Source: Theobroma cacao (lineage: Eukaryota; Streptophyta; Magnoliopsida; Malvales; Malvaceae). From it: DNA of 64,000 nucleotides. A program made the translations under genes and the position numbers. The stretch lies in the NCBI RefSeq assembly GCF_000208745.1, contig NC_030858.1:19778086-19842085 (forward strand), read 5' to 3'. Below the pieces are notes generated by a model. That model saw only the letters and a program-made list of their open reading frames with translations. It made no database searches and had not been told where the DNA came from. This document shows, in pieces, positions 46,491 through 58,795 of the stretch. Every line of letters begins with the position of its first letter. Position 1 is the stretch's first letter.

Positions 46491-47226
46491 NNNNNNNNNN
46501 NNNNNNNNNNNNNNNNNNNNNNNNNNNNNNNNNNNNNNNNNNNNNNNNNNNNNNNNNNNNNNNNNNNNNNNNNNNNNNNNNNNNNNNNNNNNNNNNNNNN
46601 NNNNNNNNNNNNNNNNNNNNNNNNNNNNNNNNNNNNNNNNNNNNNNNNNNNNNNNNNNNNNNNNNNNNNNNNNNNNNNNNNNNNNNNNNNNNNNNNNNNN
46701 NNNNNNNNNNNNNNNNNNNNNNNNNNNNNNNNNNNNNNNNNNNNNNNNNNNNNNNNNNNNNNNNNNNNNNNNNNNNNNNNNNNNNNNNNNNNNNNNNNNN
46801 NNNNNNNNNNNNNNNNNNNNNNNNNNNNNNNNNNNNNNNNNNNNNNNNNNNNNNNNNNNNNNNNNNNNNNNNNNNNNNNNNNNNNNNNNNNNNNNNNNNN
46901 NNNNNNNNNNNNNNNNNNNNNNNNNNNNNNNNNNNNNNNNNNNNNNNNNNNNNNNNNNNNNNNNNNNNNNNNNNNNNNNNNNNNNNNNNNNNNNNNNNNN
47001 NNNNNNNNNNNNNNNNNNNNNNNNNNNNNNNNNNNNNNNNNNNNNNNNNNNNNNNNNNNNNNNNNNNNNNNNNNNNNNNNNNNNNNNNNNNNNNNNNNNN
47101 NNNNNNNNNNNNNNNNNNNNNNNNNNNNNNNNNNNNNNNNNNNNNNNNNNNNNNNNNNNNNNNNNNNNNNNNNNNNNNNNNNNNNNNNNNNNNNNNNNNN
47201 NNNNNNNNNNNNNNNNNNNNNNNNNN
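46491..47226. other. Assembly gap (736 N)
   Basis: Run of N inside LTR B2. It starts right after TTTTCACTGCA, the half of a CTGCAG-centred palindrome seen complete in related LTRs. Reading frames reported across it have no meaning. Confidence 0.98.
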
Positions 47227-47648
47227 CTGGGTTTATACTCACCATTTTCAAATTCATGTTTTCAGATCACGAGGCAGCCGGTAGCTAGGACGAGGTGTCC
47301 TTGTAGACCTGTGTCCATCTTTTGGTAGGAGTCTCGGCATTCAGTAACTGTACATTCATCCGAGTCCCTCCGCTGGAAGTCGAGTGTTATTTTGTTTTGT
47401 ATAGACAAACTTAATGAAAATTATTAGAATACATGTTGTAAACATTGTATGTAAATTTTTAAGGAGTAATGCCAGTAAGAGTTGGCAATGTATATCACTA
47501 TTTTGATTCAAAAGTATGAAATATGACTTAACGATATTTGATGGAATGATGAGTAGGATAAATCGATAGGCTTGCTTGGGCTTAATAGACTACATTTATT
47601 GGGCCCTTGCGACGGTCATGGCCCGAAAATTTGGGTCGTGACATTGGA

Positions 47649-47785
47649 AGTCGATATGATGCATAAACCAAGATTCTATGTTCAGAATGCCCCGACAAAA
47701 GTGATGTGGCAGAATGTTAGAACTTTGATTATTCACCCTACGCCGATTTGAATTCGAGGATGAATTCATTTTAAATGGAGGAGAT
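47649..47785 (+). other. 3' end of element A interior with polypurine tract
   Basis: Contains a short gypsy-like integrase tail region (FEFEDEFI-like reading) and ends AAATGGAGGAGA (47773-47784) directly before the LTR start TGTAGTACC at 47786. This is a typical plus-strand primer and fixes element A's orientation. Confidence 0.65.
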
Positions 47786-50398
47786 TGTAGTACCTCGTAT
47801 TTTGATATAGTGGCTAATAAAGTTTACGGATGCCAATTGAGGTTAATTATTGAGTTAAAAAGGGTAATTCAAAAGTGAACCTGTGAAATCTTGATCTCTA
47901 TAGACACATAACTAGAAATAGACGCGATAATGCGAATCAGGGGTAATTTAATAATTTCTCTCGGTGAGCTATTACAAGTGGATTTTTTTATGCTATTAAG
48001 GTCGAAATAGGCCTAAGGAATGAATAAATGATGTTTATGATGGTAAATAAATTAAGAAGATAAAAATAATGATAATTTTCACGGTAAGGGTAAAATGGTC
48101 ATTTTGCATCTCGAGTCTAAATTTTTATGTTTTCATGAACCAGAGTAATTCTAGACTATTATGAACATTGCCCTAATGTCAAAAGAGTAAAAGGTTGCAC
48201 AAAGGATGAGAGGAAGACAAAGTCACCATGTTAAGGGCATTTTGGTAATTTATGTGAGAAATGGATAAACTTTAGATATAAATATCTAAAGCTCCAGCAA
48301 TTTCCAGCAGCTTCCAACCATTTCTTCTTCCTTTCCCCTCTCATGTTTCTTTATCTCCATGGGAGCCTCCCTTAAAGCTTCCATAACTTTCTCTCTCTAG
48401 CTTCAATTTCATGCTTTTGAGCACTTTTTCATATAACCTTTTGTGCTCTTTCACTCTCTCATCTTAAAATTGTTAAAAAGTCTTACTTCCATCTTCCTCT
48501 CACTAGCTGGACATGTAGAGAGATAGAGTGATTTCCCTTGTTAGCTTGAAAAATTTTGAAAGAGAATTCAACTACAAAGACTATCAAGGTGAGTATAAGT
48601 TATGGTTAAATTTCTTTAGTTGTTGATAATGGCTAACAATGGGGTTTGTGAGTGTTTTATCATTGAGGTTGTTTACTCACTCTTAGGGTGATTAGAGTAG
48701 TGTGAATAACTAGCCATTTAATGGCAATTGGAAGCTAGTTAGGAATAACTAGTGGAACTTGATTAGGAAAGAGCTTTTGGATTATATTAATGCCAATTTG
48801 GGTTGGTTTTGATGTTGTGTGTGTATAGGTTTCAACAAGGCCTCACATGTCCATTTGGAGTATTAGTTGAGGTTAGAGTCAAGCAAAAGAATCAACAAGA
48901 CCGGTGAGTGAACTTGCATTTCAAATTTTGCTTTGGGAGATGTAAATGTATTTGGATGAAACATTTGAATGATTTTATCCAACCTTTGTTTAAAAATGTG
49001 TGCTAGGGAACAAGCCCTTGATAAAATGCTTTGATGTTGTGAAAATGTGAAATGTGTAAAAGGATGAATCTATGTGCTCCTATATTATGTTGGTATGTAT
49101 GTATATGAATATACATTGTGCATTGATGAATAATGTTGTGTGAGGATGTTGAAGTGTGCGAGTAGGGAGTGCACACATGATGATGTTGAAGTGTGCGAGT
49201 AGGGAGTGCACACATGATGATGAATGCATATGTATATATATGTGTGTGTTATAGAAAGTTATGAAAATATTTGTGATTGTGTTGCAAGTTGGCGTTGTTA
49301 ATTGCTCTCAAATTACTTTTCTTTTAAACAAGAAAATGACTTTTGATGTAACAAGACCCATTTCAATTAAAATGCTTTGTTTCTCGCTGCAGCGAGATTC
49401 ATTTTCTCTGTAGCGAGAAACTCTCGGGTTTTGGGAGTCACATTGGCCTGGTTCTTGTTGCGGCGAGAATAAATCTCGCTGCAACGAGAAACTCTCGAGT
49501 TCTGGTGCAGTACTTTCACTTTGATGAAGATTTTGACTACCTTTCCTTCCGAACTTAGAAAAGTAGTGAACAACAATGTTGTAGCCCTACCTCTTATCTT
49601 TCAAATGGTCTACAAATCAGGTCAATTGGACTTCTTTAGTAAGAGATATGATAGAAAAGCTAAAATATATGCAAACTGAGACTGTTTCTCGCTGCAGCGA
49701 GAAACTTGCTGCCATGCTTGCTACCTTGCTTGATTTTGACCTATTTTTCACCCATTTAATGTCATGGATTGATCATGGGTTTTTGTAACACTATGAGGTT
49801 ATTGATCAAAGTTTGAAATGAGGGGTTTTTAGTAAGAAATTAAATCAATTGCATTGTTTTTGAAACAAGTGCATCATGATTTCCAAATTCCTTCTATCGA
49901 TTGCTTATTCCCTTCTTATGTTCACTCACTGAGTTTTATACTCACGTTTTTAAACTTCATATTTTCAGATTTAGAAGTAGTTGGGACCTAGATTGAGCTG
50001 TGCACATATGCTCGCCTTCTTGGTAGGCACTATGGCATCTCAGTAGTTGTACCTTCACCCACGGTCATTCCGTTGAAGGTCAAGGGTCTGTTACCTGTGA
50101 ACACGCATATGTAATGAAATCTGCTAGTATCCATGTTATAAGTCAAATATGTATATTTGATTACTGATGCCACTAGGAGTTGGCAGATGGGTGACATTAT
50201 TTTGACATAATAAAATTGTAAGCATTAGACCTCTATAAAATGTTACTGAAATATTTTAGTAGAGAATTACAATATGTGGTTTTAGAAATGATGGTTGGGA
50301 ATAATGATCAGGATTGCATAAAAAGGCTTGCTTGGGCTTAGTGGGCTATGCCTACTAGGCCCATGCGTCGGTCATGGCCTAGGATTTGGGCTGTGATA
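47786..50398 (+). repeat. 3' LTR of element A (2613 bp)
   Basis: Near-identical to 34162-36808 with small differences: TATA at 48277-48284, two hairpin units (49153-49225) in place of three, and a perfect 22-bp palindrome GTTTCTCGCTGCAGCGAGAAAC core at 49684-49705. It ends CTGTGATA, where CTGTGACA is expected, and then returns to the host LTR at 50399. Confidence 0.9.
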
Positions 50399-51477
50399 TG
50401 TACGTATCGAAACAAGTAATATAATGATAACGAAGATTGTCAATCTCACAGGAAATTATTTTAATTCCTACTATTAACTACTAAAATTAATACAACCTAA
50501 TTTTATCCAAACAATTATATTTATTCAAAAGAAAAATTAAAACTACTAAATTGAAACTTCAATCAACTACCAGACTTAAGTTTATAATATCCCTTAATAC
50601 TTCATCTGATTATTGTCTCTCTCTCTTAACCTAATTCAATGGATCAAATTACTAACCTAGAGTTCTAAATTATTTATAAGTCTTTGTTGAGTTTCTCATA
50701 AAAATACCTCTCCTAATTAATTTGCTATATGTTTATGCAAACTATATTGAAGAAAGATTCATTAAGTTTATGCTCTAATCTTGGCTAAGTATGGCTTATA
50801 AGTGTATGTCTACCCTATATACAAATCAAATCACCTAATCACCTAAGTGCATTCGATCATACGCTATTCTATTCAAGGTCTACCTAAATCTCCTTCGTCA
50901 AGGTTTAACCTAGGTTTCTAATTCAATCTAATTAGTAATCAGGCAATTAGAAGCATTAAGAACGGAATAAAATAAACGACTTAAATCCGTAAAACATAAG
51001 CAAAAGAGAGATAAATAATTTAGACTACATAATGAGTTCAATCATAATCTTAGATTAATAATTTAGTTCCCCATCAAGTCACACATCATCATTGAATAAA
51101 GTTTAAACAATAAAAACAAACTAAGAAAACAAAAGAATAATAAAAAAGATAAAACTCAAGAATTATAATCTTGATCTTCCCAGTCTTCTTGAATCCTTCA
51201 AAATCTTCTCAGCTTCAACGACTTTGTGACTTGATTCTCCACTATCAATCTGGTGTTTCGTTCTTTTTTTTTTTAAGTCATCCGAAAGGTTGTTTTTATA
51301 GGCTTTAAAGTTAGGCCAAGTTGGGTGGAGAAAGAATTCAATTCGAACTAAGATTTCCTCTTCAGACTATGTGAGTCGCAATCTTGCCCAATTAATTAAT
51401 AGAAATCGTAATTGCTTTAAGTCTGCTACAGTGTATCATATTCAACAAGATTTTTGACCATCTTCCAAGAAGAACTA
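50399..51477 (-). repeat. 5' LTR of the gag-only element, middle fragment
   Basis: Aligns with about 29951-31020 of its 3' LTR partner (for example ACGTATCG..ACAAGTAATATAATGATAA at its start). It ends at 51477 with AACTA, the left target duplication of LTR D. Confidence 0.85.
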
Positions 51478-54400
51478 TGTAATACCCCATATTTTGATAC
51501 AGTGACTAATAAAGCTAATCGGATGCAAATTGAGGTTAATTATAATGTTTAAAAGTGATGAAAGATGAAAGGAATAGTTAGGATAAAATATTTCGCACGC
51601 GAAGAAATAATAATAAAATAATAATATTTTACGGAGGAGAATTTGTGAAATAAAAGGGGATTCGAAAGTCAATTGAGGCGTAATAAAGTATTTTGGGTAC
51701 CAAGGAGACAAGAGAAAATTTTTGGAATAAAATAATACATTACTAATAAAATAATATTAAAATATTAATATTTAACCAAATGTCGAAATCAGTCATGAAG
51801 AAGGATCCTATGGTTGATCCAAGTGGGGGAGAAAGAATACAAATAAATTTTTGGAGATGAGCGACGAAAGTGAAATATGCATGTTTTGCTAAGTCGAGCC
51901 AACGCAGATAAGTAAATATTTAAATATTATGGTAATACCGCGTTGAAGTGTAATTCTGATATTTTGGGTGGTACACGTACAGAGGAAGGAAGATTGATGA
52001 AAATTGAAATTTTTAGATGTATTAAAAGGATCAAATTTAGAATATAAAGGTTGAAGGATTTTGTAGTGGAATTAAATGGAAGAAATAAAATAAACAAATA
52101 GTGAAATAATAATATAAGTATATATATATATAAAATAAAATAAATAGATAAAGAAAAACCAACATGGGCAGTCGCCCATGTGGTCAATAAAAAGAGTAAA
52201 ACAACTCTTTATGTTTTTGATGGAAGGGGGGCCGGCCATGTGGAACAAGATGAAGATGGAAAGAAAGATAGAGGGGCCGGCCAAATTGGAAAAACAAATG
52301 GGAAATAAAATATATATAAATAAGTAAATAAGTAAAGTAAAGAGGAAGAAAGAGAGAAGTCGGTTAGTGGAAGAGAAGAGAAAGAAACAAGAAGAAGACG
52401 TCGGGCATAAGGAGAGCAAAAAGAGCAAAAAGAAAAGAAGAGAAAGCCGAGCGGTGGAAAGAAAGGGAAAGGAGAAAGAGCTGAGTTGAGGGGGCAGTTT
52501 TGCTGCCATTTAGAGACGAAAGGAGAGCTATTTTTCTATCAATTTAAGGGTGAGAGGAGCAGCTTTAACTGCTGATTTTGAAGGCTGAAAGGTGCAGTTT
52601 TGGTGGCTAATTTTGAAAGCTGAAAGGTGCGGTTTTGGTTGCTAATTTTTGTAGCTTTGGCTGCTGATTTTTGGAGGGAGAATAGCAGCTTGGCTGCTAA
52701 TTTTGAGGAGAAATAGAGCAGCTTGGCTGCTGATTTTGTTGTGGATATGAGCAGCTTTAGTTGCTAAAAATTTTTGGTTGAAAGAAATAAGAAGTTGTTA
52801 TCGGCAGTGAGAGGGAGAGAGAGGAGGAAGTTATGGACAACTTGTGTACGTAAGAAAGGAAAAAGAAAGACAAGCAAGGAGCTGCTGATCGGCGGGAGAG
52901 AGGAGGAAGAGAAAGAGAGAAAGAAAAGAAAAGAAAAAAATAATATATATATATATTTGCATATAAATGGACATTGCTCAATAAGAAAAGAATGAGCATG
53001 GCCCAATTAGAAAGAAATGGGAAGAGCCCATGAAAAAAGGCCTAAAAACAACAAAGGAAGAAAAGTCCAAAAGAGAAGGAAGGTGGAGACTTGGGCCAAC
53101 CTAGCTTAATTTGGTAAAATTGCTTTACTCTTCTCCATGGCTTATTGTGAAATTGGACTGTTTGGAGGCTAGCCCATTTTATTTAATTATACATTGGTTA
53201 TTTGGTGATATGAAGTAAATTTAAGTTGCTTAGAAGGTTGAAGTAGGCACTTAATACCATAAATAAGTTATCGGTGTTAATAATTTAAAGAATTGCGTGA
53301 GCAAAGGATGTAATTAATTTTAGTAAAAATGTATTAAAATGTGAATTAGATGAATGGATTTATGATAGAATGAGAAAGAGAAGTGGAATTGATGCACTAA
53401 GTATATTGGGTTTAAATTGTTGCTCGAAAAGTTTATTATGGAAGCGTGCCGAACGAAATATGTGACTGGCAAATAGGAATAATTATACGTGTACGAATCA
53501 ATAGCGACGTAGAAATCCCGTTATTGTGAAGTGAGTAACCTTATCATCATTTTAATTATCTAAAGTGGTCTTTTTATTTGATTTTGTGAATTTATGGAAA
53601 ATGAGTTAAATGGTTAATTTTTAGGTTTTATAAACAAAATGTGTTTAAATGAAACAATTTTATAATTGTCTTGAAGTTGAATGATGGCTTTGAAAATAGA
53701 GTAATTGGAGACCATTTAATGTATTGTGAATTTATGGTTATAATTGATTAGCTTATGGCAATATTGGCATGAATGGCTGAATTGGTAAATGTGCTGAAAA
53801 TGTATGAACTGTGTATTTAGCCTTGAGAGGCTGGATTGTGAAATAATTGCCATGTCATGCTATTGCAAATTTTATTGTATGGTGGGTTTAGCTTGCTGCA
53901 ATGGGCAGGTTCTGTGGACCAGTCTATTAGAGGGGCACGAAATCCGGTTATATTCGTACCTCGATCGGAGAGGCGCGTAGGGTATCTCCTGAGGTATAGT
54001 TAGAGTTCACGTCACGCCGAACCACTTCATGATGATGAACTCTGCTAATGCCAAGGAACGGTTGTGTTTTTCTAACTAAAAATATGTTTACGTGTATACA
54101 AAATTTTTAACAACCTTGGTGGGCCCGGTTGGATGCCTTTGATCAAGGTGTCACTCAGTACTATTTGATGGTATGAGCCAAATGTTTATGAAAGTCATAA
54201 GCCTTATTGAGGAATTAAATGAAATATAATCATTTGCCTGGGTTGGGATGAATTTTCAAGTTGTGAAATACGTATTGTGATGGGATATTTTGATTGTCTC
54301 CTATTACTCGGCTTTAGCTGATTTAAATGATGTTTGTTTACTCATTTGGATTTTATAATCTCACCACCCTCTTTTCCACCCATTTTAAGCTCAGAATAGA

Positions 54401-55003
54401 TTGTAGATAGCTGATATCGTTGAGGACTACAGTTGGACTTGCATCCTTAAAAACTATATGTTCATTTCTTTTGATATTTTTGGTCATTCGTGGGCCCACG
54501 TGTCACTGTAAATTAAATTTTATACTTTGGTTATCTATATTACAGTATGTATGAATTTATTTAGCTTTTACGCTACAAAAATTATTTACCTGTATCTCTA
54601 TAAATATTGTTTTATAAGAAAATAAAATATTTTATTGAATATTTTTATTATATTCAAATAGTTATAGTTTCACTTTAAATGAATGTTTTAGACATCTAAA
54701 CTTATTTTTGATTATGAAATATGTGTTTTCCACTTGCATACTACATTTTTAGCTGGTTTTGAGATTTTTAAAGAAAAATGACCAAAATGCCCTTGTGAGA
54801 CAAAAATTATTTTTTTATTGTTTTGATTTTGAAATAGTTTATAATCTCTCAAAACATGATATTCAACAATTGTCACTCACAGGGGAGGTGAGAAAACTGA
54901 TATTAAAGCCTTGCGAGATTTCGGTCGGCATTCTGGGCGATGAATGTCTATCGAGACATCGCGGTAGTTGTCACGGGCTCGAGGAGAGTACTGGGTCGTG
55001 ACA
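51478..55003 (+). repeat. Solo LTR 'D' (3526 bp), TSD AACTA/AACTG
   Basis: From TGTAATACCCCATATTTTG to CTGGGTCGTGACA. It is flanked by AACTA (51473-51477) and AACTG (55004-55008), one change, and the host LTR continues correctly after it. It contains a purine-rich stretch (52240-52500), a GCAGC..GCTGC hairpin array (52559-52764) and a GC-richer block near 53930-54020. A reverse copy of its last 490 bp starts at 63513. Confidence 0.85.
52559..52764 (+). repeat. GCAGC-GCTGC hairpin array in LTR D
   Basis: Seven diverged units. Perfect dyads GCAGCTTGGCTGC lie at 52685-52697 and 52718-52730; variants GCAGCTTTAACTGC (52559), GCAGTTTTGGTGGC (52594), GCGGTTTTGGTTGC (52629), GTAGCTTTGGCTGC (52651) and GCAGCTTTAGTTGC (52751). 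Each is followed by TRATTTT(T)G. Spacing is 22-35 bp. Confidence 0.8.
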
Positions 55004-55399
55004 AACTGAGTGAAGTGATAAACATGAAAGTTGTAGTTTTTCCTCTTATCTTTCCAATGGTTAAAGAATTGCTTCATTTAAAGGCTTGTAGAAAAAGTTA
55101 TGGCTGAAATACCAAAATATGTGCAGTGCAAGTCTACACCTCAAAATTGTTCTCCTTCTTTCACTAAAATTCTTCTTTCATTAAACACCTACAAAGGCAC
55201 AAATAAATCAATAACAACCTATCTTAACTACATTAACACCAAATTAAGCATAAAATTAACTAAGATTAGATTGACTCACCTAAAATAACTAATTTAAAAT
55301 AATTAAATAAAACCTGCAAATTTCTATACATTACTACAAGAATTAAGCTAAATTATTATGAAAATTAAGCTAAAATAACTCTATATCATAGAGTTATCA
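55004..55399 (-). repeat. 5' LTR of the gag-only element, outer fragment
   Basis: Completes the LTR: matches 31021-31471 and ends CATAGAGTTATCA at 55399. It holds only one copy of the CTTTCACTAAAATTCTT unit that is triplicated in the 3' LTR. Confidence 0.85.
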
Positions 55400-56948
55400 C
55401 TTTTCTATTTTTAATTATGTGAGCTATGAATGGATTGTTCTGCATTTATCAAGGTTTATTGAGCTTGCCACAATGGTGCATAAGAATATATTGTCTGTCT
55501 AAGGGTAGGTTGTTCATGACAAATGACCTAGTTGAGGCTTGTTATATGTTGATAAATTTGATGAGTGGGATTATATAGAGACTGGTATTTTCGAATTTGT
55601 CAAGTATATTGAGCTTGTTAAGCTATGATGGTTGTAATCATAAATAAGATTATGTCATGAGTTTGGGAATAGCTTAATTGGGATAAATGGTCTAAATTGA
55701 GAATCAGTATATGTTAGATTCATTGATGATGGGAAGTATATGGAAGGTTATGTTTGAACTAGCTAAGCATGTGAGGCTTATTAAGCTATGATTATTCGAT
55801 GTAAAATTATATATGAGATATTAATGACATGATGCTTTGGAAAAATAATGAGTATGTGTTCCATCCGATGGTTATGAATTCTAAACATTAATTCGATTGT
55901 GGTTCAGTGGTGTCATTCCTTTGTGACTTTGTTCTCTGTTAGTTTTTTTAGTAGCTTGCGTGATTTGTTTTTTGCCAATTGCTTTGACATTGAGCTTGAT
56001 TTGATTCTCCACCAATTGCTTTAGCACTGAGTGTGATTTGATCCTCTGTTAGATGCTTCAGCTCAAAGCATGATTTGATTCCCCATCAATTGCTTCGACA
56101 CTGAGCATGATTTGCTACACCGTTGGTTACAATGGCACCACAAGTGATTTGATTTTCGTCAGCTAACCACCATACAATGACTTTGATTAAGTCCAAGGAG
56201 GACGACTCATTGATTATGATTTGCATATGATGATATGAATTGGTAAACAACATGTTATATTGTTGATTATACGATTGTTAATGTGTATATTGGATGTGAT
56301 AATCATTTGTTTGGAAAGCCTTAAGGCAAGATTTATGTGGCTTCAAAATTGGTTGCCATTGGCAAATTGTGAAATGCCAAGAGAATATGGCACATGCGAC
56401 ATCTCTAACGGTAATCTTAAGATAGTTTTGTGTTAATTGTCATTAAGTCGATAAACTGCCTAAAGTTAGTAAATGTGTAGATCTAGATGAGCAATTATGG
56501 TAAGTTTTTATATGCACCATAAAGGGATTACTTGTGATATGAAAGGCTAGTAAGCCAAAAGTTGTATACTAATTATTTGGTGTACATTGTACCATGAATT
56601 ATATGATTGGAGGAGAAATATTGTTGATAGAAAAACCTATGATTATGTGATATGAGATAATGGGATGAGTCCCATAGATATGTGTAATTTATCTATTTGG
56701 AGATATTTTGTACATAGTTTTCTTTGCATCATGAATGCATTATTTGGCATACTTTTGAACTATCTATTTTGTTAAAAAAAAAAAGTCTTCCGTTTATGGC
56801 TTGATTCCCCTCTGCTCCCACTCATTAAGTTAGTAAGAGACTTACTCTTTTTATTTGTGTTGGAAATTAACAAGCTGGGGGTTTCCATGTGGGAAGTGCG
56901 TAGTTAACGCCCATTCTATAGATTGATCATTGGCATCTGGTAGGCATG
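55400..56948 (+). repeat. LTR 'E', second segment
   Basis: Resumes the outer LTR after the gag-only element. It contains repeated GATTTGATTC..CACCAATTGCTT-like stretches near 55960-56110 (about four diverged copies of a roughly 45-bp unit). No coding. It ends at the copia-like LTR insertion. Confidence 0.6.
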
Positions 56949-58795
56949 TGTTGGGTTTAGCTATGGACAACATGCTTAACATTATGCAGTGGAAAAAAAA
57001 TTAAAACTTTGAAAACAAAAACATATCTCTTTCCACGAATCGCAATGGTGATATTTTAACACATAGAATGGCATATAAAATCATAAAATCATAAGCTAAC
57101 CTTGCCAACCTTCTTCTGATCAGAATAACAATCTCTTCAATGCAACCAGTGAACACCACAAGAAGCAAGAACCATCAAGCTCTTGGCCTCTAACGGTAAT
57201 ACACACGATTTCACTTAAGCCTTTCAGCAAAGGAGAGAGATTTTAACTATGCTTTTGTGCTAGCAAAAAGAGACAATGTTTGTCCCTTTCCACTTATCGC
57301 AAGGATGGCCGAATCACACACTTGAAAAATTGCTTTAAAAATAATTTTTTTTCTTTACAAAGTTAGTGACGGCATACAAGGAGAAAAACCTTTTTTTCAT
57401 TTTCTAACAACTATTTTTCATCATATGTGGAAAAATAGTTAAATGTGATTTATATAGCTAGGTTAAATTAACTTTAATTTAGGAATAAGACCTTCCAAAT
57501 TATAATACATTAAAATATAGGCCCATGACTTAATTAAAGTATTTTAATTAAGTCCAATGAAAATTAAATTAAAATAATTTCCTTTATATAATTCAATTTT
57601 GACATTATAATTATAACTATTTAAATATTATACCCAAAACTTAATTAAACTCTTTTTAATTAAGTTTATAGAAGATAATTACCTAGCATGTGATTTGAGT
57701 CTAATTTAAATCATCACTCTCCCAATTTAATTCAAATGCAATCATTGTGTGTGACCCATTAGGTTCCTAACATGTTGGCAATGGAATTTATTATTGACAT
57801 AATTGATTAATATAAATTTCCATCAATTAATTTATAATCAATTCCATAGACCAAGATTGGCATCTAACAATGCATCATGGCCACTCAATTGTTAGGAGAG
57901 TCAAAGGGTTCTTTGACAACCTTTTAGTGTACAGTCTATCAGTGTAATTCATTTCCTCATCATATATCCTTAAGAAGATAAGAGCTTGGTGTAGTGTCTA
58001 CTCTTATTTACTTCCATATTCGTTCTTGCAGTTATAGCATTTGCTTTATGAAGACTTACAAAACTTTTTCATAATCTACAAGTCGCCTTGGCCAAGGACT
58101 TAAATAAGCTAATGTTAACTAAGAACTGATAAGATATGTTTTCTAAAACACTTGAGGTGATGATTCATATCTTGACCACTCATTTGCCTTCACTTGCTTC
58201 ATACTATACCCAAAAACATCTTGTTTAGGCATCCTTAGTCAAGCATCTTGTTTAGGCATCCTTGGTTAGGTACCCATAAGGATGAAATTAAAGTGTAGCA
58301 CTTCATATATAAGACAACCAAGTGTCTCAAGTCTAGGGAGTATTTACATGACTAACACATGAGAAGTGTTGTATAGACACTGAATTGTATTACCAAATGC
58401 ACTTCTCATGGCGGGTCATGTTCAGTGAACTTGCTTTCTTAGATAAGCACCTTTATACTTCAAATCAATTGCTTACTTCCAAAGTAAAGAACATAAAATA
58501 TACGAGTCTTTAAGCATCATTGATGTCCAGTCTTAGTGATGCATAGGGATCATTGACCAGGAACATTTTAAGATTATGCTTTGATGCATAGGGATCTCAT
58601 AACTGCAACCCATTACAATTCCCTTGCAAGGCCTATTAATCTTATAGACTTTATCTAATTAGACTTATAACTCATTATAATAAATGTCTTATTGACAAAA
58701 AAAACCTCTAATCATTTAATATGAATAAAATCATTGCATGATTGGAACTAAGCCTTAACCAATCAATTGGTTGCAGGTTTTATCCCAACAACATG
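56944..58795. repeat. Copia-like solo LTR 'F' (1842 bp), TSD GCATG/ACATG
   Basis: The LTR is 56949-58790, from TGTTGGGTTTAGC to TTATCCCAACA, with ends complementary over TGTTGGG/CCCAACA. Flanks GCATG and ACATG differ by one base. No coding inside. The start of a second copy lies at 60330-60482. The lineage is not determined, and it could be a short non-autonomous element. Confidence 0.7.

Larger units (their letters stand above)
44905..47648 (+). repeat. Solo LTR 'B2' with perfect TSD TTGGA; contains assembly gap
   Basis: The LTR is 44910-47643, from TGTGAGACACC to GGGTCGTGACA, flanked by TTGGA at 44905-44909 and 47644-47648. It is related to the E1 3' LTR: TATA box TATAAATA at 45298-45305, TCTCTCTCTAGCTC leader, hairpin array at 46105-46225 and the same tail. 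736 N (46491-47226) hide part of it, so the length is approximate. The duplication shows that it was a solo LTR inserted into element A. Confidence 0.88.
34162..50398 (+). mobile_element. Gypsy element A, decayed and nested
   Basis: 5' LTR 34162-36808, primer site 36811-36824, 3' LTR 47786-50398 with polypurine tract 47773-47784. The two flanks are consecutive positions of the host LTR as judged from its other copy, so the whole unit is one insertion; its target duplication is no longer readable. Its interior holds a truncated SIRE copia (36829-42365), a solo LTR (44910-47643) and degenerate sequence. No pol domains of its own are recognisable. Confidence 0.78.
29927..55399 (-). mobile_element. 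Gag-only Athila/Tat-like element (LARD-like), nested
   Basis: A non-autonomous LTR element on the minus strand. Its 3' LTR is 29927-31471 and its interior 31472-34137. The 5' LTR is split into 34138-34161, 50399-51477 and 55004-55399 by later insertions. Flanks CTTTG (29922-29926) and CTTTT (55400-55404) are a 5-bp duplication with one change. Only part of gag is present, with no RT or integrase. The primer site matches tRNA-Asp, as in plant Athila/Tat elements. It would rely on a related autonomous element. Confidence 0.82.

Noticed and set aside
46427..47328. Four long open frames of about 275-290 codons
   Set aside because: They consist almost entirely of the N gap.
34157..50403. Target duplication for gypsy element A
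   Set aside because: The flanks AACTA and TGTAC do not match. The insertion is inferred from continuity of the host LTR, not from a duplication.
52757..53006. Open frames on both strands rich in L/S/F or K/R/E
   Set aside because: Strand-mirrored readings of a purine-rich tract in LTR D.
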